A stretch of DNA of 64,000 bases from Syntrophomonas sp. DTU019 (GTDB lineage Bacteria; Bacillota; Syntrophomonadia; Syntrophomonadales; Syntrophomonadaceae). A program made the translations under genes and the position numbers. Position 1 is the first letter of the stretch; each line of letters begins with the position of its first letter. The notes under the pieces are model-generated. The model worked only from the letters and a program-made list of their open reading frames with translations. It had not been told where the DNA came from and did no database searches. Shown piece by piece: positions 25,896-34,805 of this stretch. The stretch lies in NCBI GenBank assembly GCA_913757435.1, contig CAJYDM010000003.1, forward strand, positions 62,001 to 126,000, read 5' to 3'.

Positions 25896-26441
25896 ATGGA
25901 GTTAAATCAGAGTATCGATCTATTGGTGCAGTCAAACAAATTATACACTCAGTATTGGAAAGAGAACGCTTTATTTACTCCGCAGTGGTGGTTCCTGCTG
26001 GTGCTAATGATTCTGCCCTGGTATATCTGGTGGAAAGCAGTTGATAAAAGGCGGGTGTTAAAGATACTGGCGTTTGGTTTCTTAATCACGGTTATAGTCT
26101 CAATCTTCGATAAATTAGGGTCAGTTCTGGGATTATGGGCTTATCCGTATAATCTATTCCCTGTAGGATTGCGGCTCTATCCCATGGATCTGAGCGTTTT
26201 ACCGGTCACTTATATGCTGCTATACCAGTACGCGCCAAAATGGAAAAAGTATATTATCATCACTACCATTTTCGGCTTAAGTGGGATCGTTGTAGAATAT
26301 CTATTTATATGGATGGGTATTTATCGGGTGATACACTGGCATCCGCTCATTTCTGTTCCAATTTACATTGCTATAGCAATACTGTGCAAATGGCTGGTGG
26401 ACAGCTTCGCAAATAAACTGCCCCAACAAACCCTTGAATAG
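25896..26441 (+). CDS. CBO0543-type membrane protein
   Basis: A 181-residue membrane protein with five predicted helices and the aromatic motif WFLLVLMILPWYIWWKAVDK after the N-terminus. This is characteristic of the CBO0543 family of spore formers. ATG 25896 has GGAG six bases upstream, and the preceding gene stops at 25894, so the two form an operon. A distant relative is encoded at 47042-47578. Function unknown. Confidence 0.7.
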   Translation: MELNQSIDLLVQSNKLYTQYWKENALFTPQWWFLLVLMILPWYIWWKAVDKRRVLKILAFGFLITVIVSIFDKLGSVLGLWAYPYNLFPVGLRLYPMDLSVLPVTYMLLYQYAPKWKKYIIITTIFGLSGIVVEYLFIWMGIYRVIHWHPLISVPIYIAIAILCKWLVDSFANKLPQQTLE

Positions 26442-26606
26442 AAAAGCGAGCTGGGACGATTGTTAAGTTATCTACGGCTCAATGTGCCACACTAACAAGG
26501 TTCCCCGTATGCCATATCCTTTTCATTAGATAATAGACATAAATAATATATAGAACCATATAATGTCTTGAACCGAGATATGCGTATTGGGCGGGGAGGA
26601 GAGAAC

Positions 26607-27968
26607 TTGGACAGCCTGACCATTCCAACTATCTTTGACGACAACCCCAATATGTGTTTGATCGTGGTTGATAAAGAAGGCATTGTAACCTATATCAACA
26701 AGACCTATATGAGCGTGCTCAATGTGGCACCCGATGAGGTCTTGGGACAACCCATCGCATCTGTCACTCCAAACACTTATACCACCAGAGTCCTTCGCAC
26801 CGGCAAAGCCATCACCGCCTACAATTGGAATATCAACGGCTATGAAATGATGGCTTCAGCAGTCCCCATATTCGAAGCAGATGAACTGGTGGGCTGTTTC
26901 GCCTACAGCATTTCCATGAATATCTGGGATCACAAGAGCCGGCTGGAGAGCCTCCTGGTGGAAAACAATATGCTCAAAGGCGAGGTCTTGAAAGCACATA
27001 CCTCCCGTTACAGTTTTGACGACCTGATCGGTGAGGAAAGCCAATTCCTGCAGGCTAAAATCTTGGCCAGACAGGTAGCCCGGCAAGATAATACTAAGGT
27101 GTTGATCACTGGGGAGAGCGGCACCGGCAAAGAACTATTCGCACATGCCATCCACAATTCCAGTATGCGCTCCAGCAGACCTTTTGTGCGGGTAAACTGT
27201 GCCGCCATTCCGGAAACCCTCTTGGAAGCCGAATTATTCGGTTATGAGGATGGGGCCTTTACCGGGGCCAAAAAGGGTGGCAGGATGGGGAAGTTCGAAT
27301 TGGCTAATAACGGCACTATCTTCCTGGACGAGATCGGCGAGATGCCTATGGCCATGCAGAGCAAACTGCTGGTAGTCTTGCAGGAGCAGGTGATTGAGCG
27401 TTTGGGCGGAAACCTCCCCATTAATGTCAACGTGCGGGTCATTTCAGCCACCAACCGCAACCTCGAGTCCATGGTGGAAAAGGGGTTGTTCAGGGAGGAT
27501 CTGTTTTACCGCCTGAATGTGGTGCAGATCGAGATACCTCCGCTTCGCCAGCGCAGAGGAGATATCCGGCAGCTAGTCAATGCCTTTTTGCAGTGTTTAA
27601 ATCGAAGACTGCATATGCACATAAAAGGCGTTAAGGATGAAGCCATGGAGGTCTTGCTCAAATATTCCTGGCCGGGCAATGTACGCGAACTGGAAAATGC
27701 TATGGAGCGCGCCATGAGCCTGGCTCACATGGATCAAGCCGATATGATCGGCAAGAGGCATCTGGCCTTTATCTGTGCCAAGATCAAGATTAACTGCTGG
27801 GAGGGCAGCAAAGGCCTCAAAACCATCGTGCAGGAGTTTGAGGAGCAGCTCATCAGTGACGCTCTTGCTGAGACCGGTAATAACAAACCTCAGGCTGCCC
27901 AGTACTTAAATATAGACGTATCCTCACTTTACCGTAAAATGCGTAAATACGGCATTCCTGTCGATTGA
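26607..27968 (+). CDS. sigma-54-dependent transcriptional activator (PAS-AAA-Fis)
   Basis: An enhancer-binding protein that opens sigma-54 RNA polymerase complexes. A PAS sensor (about residues 10-115) is followed by the AAA+ domain with Walker A GESGTGKE near 168, GAFTGA near 216, Walker [10 protein letters not shown] near 235 and the arginine-finger region. The C-terminal Fis helix-turn-helix ([20 protein letters not shown]) is near 425-452. TTG 26607 with GGGGAGGAG upstream is the supported start. No receiver domain is present, so it senses a small molecule rather than phosphorylation. It sits directly before a consensus -24/-12 promoter and the butyrate genes, which it probably controls. 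Confidence 0.93.
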   Translation: MDSLTIPTIFDDNPNMCLIVVDKEGIVTYINKTYMSVLNVAPDEVLGQPIASVTPNTYTTRVLRTGKAITAYNWNINGYEMMASAVPIFEADELVGCFAYSISMNIWDHKSRLESLLVENNMLKGEVLKAHTSRYSFDDLIGEESQFLQAKILARQVARQDNTKVLITGESGTGKELFAHAIHNSSMRSSRPFVRVNCAAIPETLLEAELFGYEDGAFTGAKKGGRMGKFELANNGTIFLDEIGEMPMAMQSKLLVVLQEQVIERLGGNLPINVNVRVISATNRNLESMVEKGLFREDLFYRLNVVQIEIPPLRQRRGDIRQLVNAFLQCLNRRLHMHIKGVKDEAMEVLLKYSWPGNVRELENAMERAMSLAHMDQADMIGKRHLAFICAKIKINCWEGSKGLKTIVQEFEEQLISDALAETGNNKPQAAQYLNIDVSSLYRKMRKYGIPVD

Positions 27969-28411
27969 CTGTTAACCCTCTCAATCCCCATAAAACCACA
28001 CTTTAATGCAGTTACTTCTTGCCTTCCGAGCAGGTCCTCTTCCGGCCGAACAAGACTGGCATCTTTATGACTGACTTGGTTTTGCCTTACAGGATGCCCC
28101 CGTTCAATCTGTATAAACATATTCGCAATCAAATAAGAATCGCTAATAGCGCTATTTCAACAGCGCCAACAGGTCGTAGCAGCCCATTGCTATATCTGAA
28201 CCGACCATTCCCGGGGGTTATCCTGCTACCGACTGCTTAAGGCCAATGGCACATCTACCAATCTATTCTTAAGTCTGCCACAGACCCAAACCCCGGACTT
28301 CATGGGGCTTTTTCTCATGGTCAGGGGCTTTTGCCTAAAAAGCGAGTCGCAGCTTTCTTGGCCTCATACAGATATCCCCGATATATAGGGGTTTTGGAAT
28401 CTGCAGACAAA
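27969..28411. other. regulatory intergenic region upstream of the butyrate operon
   Basis: No coding potential is supported. A hairpin CCCC (28291-28294)/GGGG (28304-28307) followed by CTTTTT can terminate the regulator transcript. A second hairpin CCCC-GATATATA-GGGG-TTTT is at about 28376-28395, just upstream of the sigma-54 promoter. Activator binding sites should lie in this region, but I could not pick a clear repeated palindrome. Confidence 0.5.
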
Positions 28412-28427
28412 TGGCACGAACCTTGCT
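28412..28427 (+). promoter_or_regulatory. sigma-54 (-24/-12) promoter
   Basis: TGGCACGAACCTTGCT matches the sigma-54 consensus TGGCACG-N4-TTGCW at every specified base, with GG at 28413-28414 and GC at 28425-28426 twelve bases apart. Transcription should begin near 28438, 70 bp before the acyl-CoA dehydrogenase start codon. It is the only such match noticed in the window. Confidence 0.9.
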
Positions 28428-28509
28428 ATTCAGTGTGCAAAAGTCAGAGAGGAGGGATGAGCGGGATCAGGCTGTATATACGGTGAGTTTAGAAAAGGAA
28501 GGGATAAAT

Positions 28510-29652
28510 ATGGGATTTGGATTTACTTACAATGAAGATCAATTAGCACTGCAGCGCACCGTCAGGAAGTTCACCGAAAACGAAATCGTACCGGTGCGCC
28601 ATGATTATGATGAATCTGAGGAATTTCCCTGGCCGGTGGTCAAGAAGATGCACGAGCTGGGAATTTCCTGTATGAATGCCCCGGAAAAATACAACGGCAT
28701 GAGTTTCGGAAATGTTGGCCTGTGCATGGTTGTGGAGGAGATCTGCAAAGGCTGCCTGGGTATTGCCATCACGCCTTTGGCCAATATGCTGGCCTCGGAG
28801 CCGGTCTTGTATGCCGGCACTGAAGAACAGATGGAGTGGTGGTTCCCGGGCATCTGCGAAGGAGGTCAACTGGCCTCTTATGCCGTGACCGAACCTGCTG
28901 CCGGATCTGACGTGGCGGGTATAACCACCACCGTCAAAAAGGACGGCGATTATTACATCCTCAACGGCACCAAATGCTTTATCACCAATGCCCGCTATGC
29001 CGACAAATACACCGTCCTGGCAACCCATGACCGCAGCAAAGGCAACCGCGCCCAGTCATTTTTTATGGTAGACCGCAACACCGAAGGGCTCTCCATCGGC
29101 AAAAGTGAGCACAAGATGGGTATGCGCTGTTCGGACACCTCCGAGCTCATTCTGGATAATGTTCGCGTGCACAAGAAATTCCGCCTCGGTGAAGAAGGTG
29201 ACGGCTTTAAATTGGCCATGAAGGCCTTCAACTCCTCGCGTCCTTTCATCGCTGCGGCTGCGGTAGGGGTGGCTAACGGGGCTTTTGAATTTGCCCGCGG
29301 TTATGCCAAGGAGCGGCGAGCTTTCGGCAAACCTATCGCCAGCTTCCAGGCGGTTCAATTCATGCTGGCGGATATGAAAATGAATATTGAAGCTTCCCGG
29401 CTGCTCTATCAGAAAGCTGCCTGGCTATTGGACGAAGGCTTGATGGCGGCGGAGATTTCTGCAATCTGCAAGTGCTTTGCAGCTGATATGTGCATGCAGG
29501 TCACCACTGACGCAGTGCAGATACTGGGCGGCTATGGCTTCTGCCGGGATTACCCGGTGGAGAAGATGATGCGCGATTCCAAGATTCTGCAGATATTTGA
29601 AGGTACCTCTCAGATCCAGCGGGTGATCATCGCCAAGGACCTGCTGGCATAG
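28510..29652 (+). CDS. acyl-CoA dehydrogenase (butyryl-CoA dehydrogenase type)
   Basis: An FAD enzyme interconverting butyryl-CoA and crotonyl-CoA. At 380 residues it is the normal family length. It shows YAVTEPAAGSD (acyl-CoA/FAD contact), the C-terminal AVQILGGYGFCRDYPVEKMMRD, and the catalytic-base region IFEGTSQIQ near residue 367. The true start is ATG 28510 with GGAAGGG upstream; the frame extends upstream to 28411 but that part contains the sigma-54 promoter. It is the first gene of the operon. No etfAB genes are in the window, so electron transfer partners lie elsewhere. Confidence 0.93.
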   Translation: MGFGFTYNEDQLALQRTVRKFTENEIVPVRHDYDESEEFPWPVVKKMHELGISCMNAPEKYNGMSFGNVGLCMVVEEICKGCLGIAITPLANMLASEPVLYAGTEEQMEWWFPGICEGGQLASYAVTEPAAGSDVAGITTTVKKDGDYYILNGTKCFITNARYADKYTVLATHDRSKGNRAQSFFMVDRNTEGLSIGKSEHKMGMRCSDTSELILDNVRVHKKFRLGEEGDGFKLAMKAFNSSRPFIAAAAVGVANGAFEFARGYAKERRAFGKPIASFQAVQFMLADMKMNIEASRLLYQKAAWLLDEGLMAAEISAICKCFAADMCMQVTTDAVQILGGYGFCRDYPVEKMMRDSKILQIFEGTSQIQRVIIAKDLLA

Positions 29653-29736
29653 AATTTTGTCCCTTTTCAAAAGTGCCAGAATTTCCACCTGCCACGAAGG
29701 CAGGTCGTAAAACCCCATTGAAGGAGGAGCAGGAAA

Positions 29737-30693
29737 ATGCAGTATCAGCCAATGCCGATTAAGAAAGGCCGGGCCAAACCGCCCGCCTATAAGATCATGA
29801 CTGCCAAAGAGGCCATCGAAAAATATATTCATGAAAACTGCTACCTGGGCATGACCGTCAGCGCCGCTCCGGCAGCCCTGATATGGGAGATGGTCAGGCA
29901 GCGCGACCGCATCAAGACCGTCGACCTGGTCATTACCAGCCAGATCGGGATGTCCTCCGCTTTAATCGGGGCCGGTCTGGTGCGCAAGATCGAGATGGGC
30001 TACAACTGGGGCGGAATAGAAGGTGAAGACAAAGTGTTCCGCCGGGCCGTGGAAAAGGGCATCCCCAGACCGTTGGAAGTGGAGGACTACAGCAACTTCG
30101 GGGCTGCTATGCGCTGGGCGGCAGCTTCTATGGGCCTGCCTTTTATGCCCACCAAATCACAGTTGGGCTCTGAAATACCCGAATACAACCCTAAAATCAA
30201 GGTTATCAACGATCCTTATAATAATGAACCGGTGGCCCTGGTTCCGGCTTCATACCCGGATGTGGCCGTAATCCATGCCTCTCGCGCTGATGAGATCGGC
30301 AATGTGCAGTGCTTTGGACTTTACGGCAATACCGATACTTTGGCCCGTTCCGCCAAACATGTCATTGTCAGTGTTGAGGAGATCATCACATCCGCTGAGA
30401 TTCGCCGCATGCCCAATCTCACTACTATTCCCTATTACTATGTGGATGCGATTGTTCATGCCCCCTTCGGAGCCCATTGGCGGGAATCGAATTACTATTA
30501 CCATCACGACCTGGCTTTCGGGTTGGACGGCTACCGGCAATTTGCCACCAAAGAAGGCTTCGATGCCTGGATTGAAAAATACATCCTGGGCACCAAGGAC
30601 TGGGATGAATACTGCAAATTGGTGGGCTATGACCGGCTTTACCGCCTAATGCAGAGTGAGCACAAATATCAGCAATTCGGAGAGGTGAGGTGA
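29737..30693 (+). CDS. CoA-transferase subunit A (glutaconate/3-oxoacid CoA-transferase-like)
   Basis: The alpha subunit of a two-subunit class I CoA-transferase (318 residues). It has a Rossmann-like core with TSQIGMSSALIGAGLVRKIEMGYN and the C-terminal region YYYVDAIVHAPFGAHW typical of GctA-like subunits. ATG 29737 follows GGAGGAG. The stop is six bases before the ATG of subunit B. The catalytic glutamate is expected in subunit B. In this operon it probably activates butyrate or a related acid with acetyl-CoA, or releases it; the substrate is inference. Confidence 0.88.
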   Translation: MQYQPMPIKKGRAKPPAYKIMTAKEAIEKYIHENCYLGMTVSAAPAALIWEMVRQRDRIKTVDLVITSQIGMSSALIGAGLVRKIEMGYNWGGIEGEDKVFRRAVEKGIPRPLEVEDYSNFGAAMRWAAASMGLPFMPTKSQLGSEIPEYNPKIKVINDPYNNEPVALVPASYPDVAVIHASRADEIGNVQCFGLYGNTDTLARSAKHVIVSVEEIITSAEIRRMPNLTTIPYYYVDAIVHAPFGAHWRESNYYYHHDLAFGLDGYRQFATKEGFDAWIEKYILGTKDWDEYCKLVGYDRLYRLMQSEHKYQQFGEVR

Positions 30694-30698
30694 TCAGT

Positions 30699-31571
30699 AT
30701 GTCCAACTATACCCGTGATTACAGCATGCCCGAATTAATGGCGGTCACAGCAGCCCGTGAAATTAAAGACGGGGAACTGGCCTTTATTGGTGTCGGTATG
30801 CCCCTGATGGCTGCCACAGTAGCTAAATTCAGTCATGCACCCAACTTCAATATGATGGTTGAATACGGGGCAATGGGACCGGCACCCCTGCGCCTGCCGA
30901 TGTGTGTGGACTGTGCGGTAAACAATGAACGGGCTTATTTCGCCGGCAGTCAGCGTGAGGTAATGGGTGCGCAGCAGGCTGGTTTTGTTGATGTGGCCTG
31001 CATCAGCGGGGCTCAGATCGACAAGTACGGCAATCTCAATTCTACCGTGATAGGGGATTATCATGCCCCCAAAGTGCGCCTGGCAGGGAGCGGTGGTGCC
31101 AATGACCTGGCTTCATCAGCCGGGCGGACCATCATTATGCTGCGCCAGGATGGACGCAATTTTGTCAATAAAGTGGATTATCTCACCTCGCCGGGCTACC
31201 TGAGCGGACCAGGGGCACGCCAAAAAGCAGGACTGGTAGGAAACGGACCCGCAGCCGTGATAACCACCATGGGGGTCTATCGTTTTGATGCGGAGACTTG
31301 CGAAATGTATCTGGAAAAGATTCATCCCGGCATAGACCTTAAAGACATCAAAAAGGCGGTACAGTGGGATTTGGCCATATCTCCCCACTTGACCGAAACT
31401 GAACTGCCCACAGAGGAACAAATCATGATCATGCGCACCCTGGACCCCCTGGCCGTGTACCTGGGGACTGGGCGGCAGACCCTGGCAGGGGATTTTGAGG
31501 CATTTATGGCCATGTTCGAAAACAGCTACCATCCCATGGTCAAGCTGATGAGAAGCAAAGGAATGATATAG
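30699..31571 (+). CDS. CoA-transferase subunit B
   Basis: The beta subunit (about 290 residues) of the CoA-transferase encoded with the preceding gene. FNMMVEYGAMGPAPLRLP near residue 50 holds the glutamate expected to form the glutamyl-CoA intermediate (Glu of VEYG). GSGGANDLASSAGRTIIM near 125 is the conserved glycine loop. ATG 30699 has GAGGTGAGGTGA upstream overlapping the stop of subunit A, so the subunits are translationally coupled and made in equal amounts. Confidence 0.88.
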   Translation: MSNYTRDYSMPELMAVTAAREIKDGELAFIGVGMPLMAATVAKFSHAPNFNMMVEYGAMGPAPLRLPMCVDCAVNNERAYFAGSQREVMGAQQAGFVDVACISGAQIDKYGNLNSTVIGDYHAPKVRLAGSGGANDLASSAGRTIIMLRQDGRNFVNKVDYLTSPGYLSGPGARQKAGLVGNGPAAVITTMGVYRFDAETCEMYLEKIHPGIDLKDIKKAVQWDLAISPHLTETELPTEEQIMIMRTLDPLAVYLGTGRQTLAGDFEAFMAMFENSYHPMVKLMRSKGMI

Positions 31572-31600
31572 CCGGATAAACATAGGAAGGTGGAATCAAT

Positions 31601-32779
31601 ATGCGCGAAGTAGTCATCGTCAGCGGAGTTAGAACCCCGATTGGTGATTTTTTGGGATCCCTCAAGGATTTTACAGCGGTGCAGCTGGGAACCATCGCAC
31701 TAAAGGCTGCTATAGAAAGAGCCGGCATCACACCCGCCCAGATCGAAGAGGTAGCCACCGGCCATGTCTATCAGGCAGGCTGCAAAGGCAATCCCAGCCG
31801 CCAGGTGACCATCCATGCCGGTTGTCCGGTAGAGACGGTATCAGTCACCATTAACCAGCAATGCCCCTCCTCAATGCGCGCCGCGGAGATTATCAGCCAG
31901 CAGATCATGCTGGGGAAAATCGACATCGGCGCCGCAGTTGGTCACGAGAGTATGACCAATATACCCTATCTGCTCTTAAAAGCCCGCATGGGCTACCGTA
32001 TGGGCTCAGGCACTTTGGAAGATGGCATGATGTACGACGCTTTCATCGATGCTTTCTATAATTATCACGCCGGAGTGACAGCTGAAAACCTGGTCGATAT
32101 GTACAGCATTTCCCGCCAGGAAGCCGACGAATGGGGCCTGATGAGTAATCAGCGGGCTTGCGCGGCTATCGCTGCAGGAAAGTTCAAAGAAGAGATTGTG
32201 CCTGTTGAAATCAAGAGCAAAAAGGGTGTCAAGGTATTTGATACCGATGAGCACCCCAACCCTAATGCCAGCCTGGAAAGCATGGCCAAATTGAAACCGG
32301 CTTTCAAGAAAGACGGCATCATCACGGCTGGCAACGCTTCAGCCATCAATGACGGCGGTGCAGCTATGATTCTAATGGCAGCCGATAAGGCCAAAGAACT
32401 TGGCATTAAGCCTTTAGCCCGTATCGTGGCCACGGCTTCAGCATCTGTAGATCCCAGCATAATGGGCATCGGCGTGGTCCCTGCAGTGAAGCGGGTGCTG
32501 CAGTTTGCCGGAATGACTATGGACGATATCGAGCTATGGGAAATAAACGAGGCCTTTGCCGCCCAGGTGATAGCCTGCAACCGTGAACTGCAGATCAATG
32601 TTGACAAAATAAATGTGCTCGGTTCAGGGGTGTCCCTGGGCCATCCGGTAGGGCAGACCGGCGCCAGACTGATGATCACCCTGATTCATGAGATGCGCCG
32701 CAGCGGCAAACAGTTCGGCTGTGCGACACTCTGCGCCGGCGGCGGCCCGGCCATGGCCACTATTATTGAAGCACTGTAA
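31601..32779 (+). CDS. acetyl-CoA acetyltransferase (thiolase)
   Basis: A thiolase II of 392 residues that condenses two acetyl-CoA or cleaves acetoacetyl-CoA. The nucleophilic cysteine is in NQQCPSSMRAA near residue 88. The second active-site region is NEAFAAQ near 320, the histidine motif GHPVGQTGARL near 350, and the C-terminal cysteine CAGGGPAM near 380. GAGG-type motif variation (PSSM for GSGM) is notable but within biosynthetic/degradative thiolase diversity. ATG 31601 has AGGAAGG upstream. It lies third in the beta-oxidation operon. Confidence 0.93.
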   Translation: MREVVIVSGVRTPIGDFLGSLKDFTAVQLGTIALKAAIERAGITPAQIEEVATGHVYQAGCKGNPSRQVTIHAGCPVETVSVTINQQCPSSMRAAEIISQQIMLGKIDIGAAVGHESMTNIPYLLLKARMGYRMGSGTLEDGMMYDAFIDAFYNYHAGVTAENLVDMYSISRQEADEWGLMSNQRACAAIAAGKFKEEIVPVEIKSKKGVKVFDTDEHPNPNASLESMAKLKPAFKKDGIITAGNASAINDGGAAMILMAADKAKELGIKPLARIVATASASVDPSIMGIGVVPAVKRVLQFAGMTMDDIELWEINEAFAAQVIACNRELQINVDKINVLGSGVSLGHPVGQTGARLMITLIHEMRRSGKQFGCATLCAGGGPAMATIIEAL

Positions 32780-32830
32780 ATGACTGGGGCGCTTTAACAC
32801 CGCCCTGTAGATTAAGAAGGAGGCAGCCAG

Positions 32831-33685
32831 ATGAGTATTTCTAAAATTGGTGTGGTTGGCGCTGGTACCATGGGCAATGGCATCGCCCAGGTGGCAGCCC
32901 AGGCTGGACTCAAGGTCATTCTAGTGGATATCGAGCAGTCCTTTATTGAAAAGGGCGTGAAAAATATAGTCAAGAACTGGGATAAAGATCTTAAGAAAGG
33001 CAAGATCAGCGAAGAGCAGAAGGCCGTTTTTGTGGGCAACATCGCCACCTCTGTAGATAAATCGGCCTTAAGCGATTGTGATCTGGTGGTCGAGGTCATC
33101 ATCGAGAACATTGATATAAAGAAGCAGTTGTTCAAAGAGCTTAATGATATCTGCGCTCCCGAAACCATAATCGCCACTAACACCTCCGGCTTCAGCATCA
33201 CTGAGATAGCGGCCGCCAGCGGCAGGCCGGACAAAGTGGTGGGGACCCATTTCTTCAATCCGGTGCCGGTTATGCGGCTGGTGGAGGTTATCCCCGGTGA
33301 AGAAACCAGTCGGGACACGGTGGCCGCCGCTATGGAATTCTGCAAAATTATCGGCAAGACCGCCATCGAGGCCAAAGAAGCCCCCGGCTTCATCGTCAAC
33401 CGCCTGTTAGTGCCCTATCTCAATGACGCCTGCCATGCTTATGGAGAGGGGGTGGCATCAGCCAAAGACATCGACGAGGCTATGAAACTGGGAGCCAACA
33501 TGCCTATCGGCCCTCTGGCCTTGTGCGACCTGGTGGGGATCGATGTACTCCTCATGGTGACCGAGTATTTCTTTAAGGAATTCGGCGATCCCAAATTCCG
33601 CCCCGCTTTGGCCATGAAACAGAAGGTCCGCGCCGGGCATTTGGGAATCAAGACCGGCAAAGGCTTCTATGACTACAGTAAGTAG
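32831..33685 (+). CDS. hbd: 3-hydroxybutyryl-CoA dehydrogenase
   Basis: An NAD(P)-dependent enzyme of 284 residues interconverting 3-hydroxybutyryl-CoA and acetoacetyl-CoA. The Rossmann motif GAGTMGNGIAQVAAQAG is at the N-terminus, the catalytic histidine in GTHFFNPVPVMRLVEVI near residue 138, and the C-terminal dimer domain includes PGFIVNRLLVPYLNDA. ATG 32831 has AAGGAGG upstream. Length and motifs match clostridial Hbd. Confidence 0.95.
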   Translation: MSISKIGVVGAGTMGNGIAQVAAQAGLKVILVDIEQSFIEKGVKNIVKNWDKDLKKGKISEEQKAVFVGNIATSVDKSALSDCDLVVEVIIENIDIKKQLFKELNDICAPETIIATNTSGFSITEIAAASGRPDKVVGTHFFNPVPVMRLVEVIPGEETSRDTVAAAMEFCKIIGKTAIEAKEAPGFIVNRLLVPYLNDACHAYGEGVASAKDIDEAMKLGANMPIGPLALCDLVGIDVLLMVTEYFFKEFGDPKFRPALAMKQKVRAGHLGIKTGKGFYDYSK

Positions 33686-33718
33686 GGAAAAAGGATTGAT
33701 TAAAAAGAAGGTGAAGAT

Positions 33719-34498
33719 ATGACTTTCGATACTATCCAGTTTGAACAACAGGATTACATCGGCATACTGACCCTTAACCGGCCCAAGGCCATGAACGCCT
33801 TGAATGCCAGGCTGATAGAGGAATTGACCGAGGTTATAGACCTCATCACCCATGATGATTCAGTACGGGTACTGATTGTTACCGGCGGGGAAAAGGTTTT
33901 CGCCGCCGGAGGGGACATCAAGGCTATGCTGGCCTGCGATCCGCAGGCAGCCAAAGCTTATGTGAGACCAATTCATCAGGTATTCAGGATGATCGAAGAG
34001 ATGCCCAAGCCTACTATTGCAGCCATTTCTGGTTTTGCCTTGGGAGGTGGGGTGGAACTGGCCCTGGTATGTGATCTGCGTATAGCCGCAGACAACGCCA
34101 AATTCGGCTTTCCGGAAATAAATCTGGGGATCTTCCCGGCTGCAGGAGGCAGCCAGCGCCTGCCGCGTTTGATTGGCATGTCCCGGGCTAAGGAATTGAT
34201 GTTTACCGGGGATACCATCGATGCCAACCAGGCCTTGGAAATTGGTCTGGTAAATCAGGTGGTTCCTGCATATGAGGTAATGGATGCTGCCCTCAAGCTG
34301 GCCGTAAAGCTAAGTAAGAAATCGCCCTTGACTATGGGAGTATTGAAATCATCGCTGCACAGCATGCTAAATACCGGCCAGGATACCGGGCTGGAGATGG
34401 AACTGGAAAAGCTGTGCTACCTTTTTGCATCTCATGATCAGAAGGAAGGTATGCAGGCCTTTGTAGAGAAACGCAAGCCTGAATTTACAGGCAAATAA
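33719..34498 (+). CDS. enoyl-CoA hydratase/crotonase
   Basis: A crotonase of 259 residues that hydrates crotonyl-CoA to 3-hydroxybutyryl-CoA. The oxyanion-hole segments are KVFAAGGDIKAM near 61 and ISGFALGGGVELAL near 103. Catalytic glutamates are expected in GGGVELA and FGFPEINLG. The usual GIxPGxGGTQRL is GIFPAAGGSQRL here, a mild variant. ATG 33719 has AAGGTGA upstream. It is the last gene of the operon, which completes the set needed for the butyryl-CoA/acetyl-CoA interconversion. Confidence 0.93.
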   Translation: MTFDTIQFEQQDYIGILTLNRPKAMNALNARLIEELTEVIDLITHDDSVRVLIVTGGEKVFAAGGDIKAMLACDPQAAKAYVRPIHQVFRMIEEMPKPTIAAISGFALGGGVELALVCDLRIAADNAKFGFPEINLGIFPAAGGSQRLPRLIGMSRAKELMFTGDTIDANQALEIGLVNQVVPAYEVMDAALKLAVKLSKKSPLTMGVLKSSLHSMLNTGQDTGLEMELEKLCYLFASHDQKEGMQAFVEKRKPEFTGK

Positions 34499-34805
34499 AC
34501 CAGTACTCCTTGCTCCATCATCATAAACAGGGGATACGTCCCGACGGGACGTATCCCCAATCCTCACTGAAAAGATGGGTATGCGCTACTGAGACACATG
34601 CTTATCTTAATGATAAACCCCTCCAATGACCTTCTCTCAAATAAAAAATTTTGCCGATTTCTCGGCAGATCAGTGGTTTTGGCTCCATAGGCCAGGCCTT
34701 TCGGAAGCAAAACTAGAAGTCAGCTTATAGCACCCCATTAAAACCAAGATTGGAAAGACCTCGGGAGAAGAAAAAGATCTGCAGGCTCCGAATATGTTGG
34801 CGCGC
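34499..34805. other. intergenic region between convergent genes
   Basis: It carries the perfect hairpin at 34530-34558 and a short TTGCCGA/TCGGCA hairpin near 34651-34667. No ribosome site with an ORF is seen. Both flanking genes end here, so these hairpins probably act in termination. Confidence 0.4.
34530..34558. repeat. REP-like perfect 13-bp hairpin
   Basis: GGGGATACGTCCC (34530-34542) and GGGACGTATCCCC (34546-34558) are perfect inverted repeats with a GAC loop. The GTCCC/GGGAC core is shared with the other REP-like hairpins in this window. No U run follows on the plus strand. Confidence 0.7.

Noticed and set aside
28411-28509. Upstream start for the acyl-CoA dehydrogenase
   Set aside because: The extra 33 codons contain the sigma-54 promoter itself; ATG 28510 has a good ribosome site and the family N-terminus.
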